DNA of 64,000 bases from Altererythrobacter sp. (GTDB taxonomy: Bacteria > Pseudomonadota > Alphaproteobacteria > Sphingomonadales > Sphingomonadaceae): positions 727,496 to 791,495 of the forward strand of contig JAEULJ010000001.1 of assembly GCA_016793865.1 (NCBI GenBank), read 5' to 3'. A program made the translations under genes and the position numbers. The notes below the pieces were generated by a model that was given only the letters and a program-made list of their open reading frames with translations, was not told the origin of the DNA and did not search any database. This document shows positions 63,840 through 64,000 of this stretch, piece by piece. Position 1 is the first letter of the stretch. Every line of letters starts with the position of its first letter.

Positions 63840-64000
63840 ATGGTCTGGCCGATGGGCCGCGGCGCGGCGAGCCATTCGCGGCCGCGCAGCATCCCGTGCC
63901 AGTAGACGGGCGGCAGGACCTTCGCCTTGAGCAGCCATGACAGCCGCGACGGACGCGTCCCTTCGATCAGCCATTTGGGGAAGGAGGGCAGTAGCTTGCC
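63836..64000 (-). CDS. C-terminal fragment, probable sulfide:quinone reductase-like flavoprotein
   Basis: Only the last 54 residues are in the window; the rest lies beyond base 64000. The readable end contains FPKWLIEGTRPSRLSWLLK and VLPPVYWHGMLRGREWL, which recalls the C-terminal membrane-binding tail of sulfide:quinone reductase-like FAD proteins. Its stop overlaps the TSUP start by three bases, so the two are coupled. The family call rests on this short tail and its neighbour. Confidence 0.45.
   Translation of the reverse strand, partial: GKLLPSFPKWLIEGTRPSRLSWLLKAKVLPPVYWHGMLRGREWLAAPRPIGQTM

Overview
The window looks like a GC-rich (roughly 65-68 % by eye) alphaproteobacterial chromosome, most likely Sphingomonadales (Erythrobacteraceae/Sphingomonas type). 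Supporting features are the rho-hemJ-hemE | PPSR-maf-aroE-coaE-dnaQ layout, DUF1491, UrcA, PopZ and DUF2853 proteins, a ThiS-ThiG fusion, MmcB with an alphaproteobacterial SOS box, and a SUF system controlled by an Rrf2 regulator. I saw no phage, insertion sequence, CRISPR array or rRNA.

Layout. Bases 1-2500 run leftward: rho (cut by the window edge), hemJ, hemE. The 329-base gap 2501-2829 is the probable chromosomal replication origin, by synteny with Caulobacter and Rickettsia. From it PPSR, maf, aroE, coaE, dnaQ, hpf, a thioesterase and a DUF1491 gene run rightward, many with 4-base overlaps. Bases 8-23 kb hold a cell-wall hydrolase, xth, erpA, a CBS protein, a 2Fe-2S ferredoxin-like protein coupled to an S9 peptidase, a popZ homologue, tolC-pcm, class I fumarase followed by a LytS/LytTR two-component pair, a lipid kinase/phosphoesterase pair and an unusual DUF2853-TM-OmpA fusion. 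Bases 23-35 kb hold rplM-rpsI, ctaA-cutA, a MerC-like protein, thiSG, a Ca/H antiporter, an acyl-CoA synthetase, ggt and pyrD.

The centre (35.2-41.9 kb) is a ten-gene suf operon: Rrf2 regulator, sufB, two unfamiliar ORFs, sufC, a small secreted protein, sufD, sufS, sufT, sufA. A perfect 15-base inverted repeat covers the regulator's start codon, and a candidate terminator-ended small RNA lies just upstream. Bases 42-64 kb hold a PfkB/adenosine kinase, divergent purD/xseA whose start codons share a CATG, DUF2093 and an M23 lipoprotein, rpmB, tadA, nadC, a second LytS/LytTR pair, an HD-domain protein, an M48/DsbA/M48 envelope cluster, a PAS protein, a DUF2141 and fatty-acid hydroxylase pair, mmcB with a GAAC-N7-GAAC SOS box, tRNA-Arg(CCG), an atypical Nramp transporter, a TSUP exporter and the end of a probable sulfide:quinone reductase-like flavoprotein.

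Most genes are housekeeping (haem, shikimate, CoA, purine, pyrimidine, NAD, thiamine, Fe-S, translation, envelope). The less explained parts are the insertions in the suf operon, the suf operator and small-RNA region, the OmpA fusion, the HD protein and the transporter lacking Nramp signature residues. All calls rest on reading the sequence and on recall of protein families; no database search was run.
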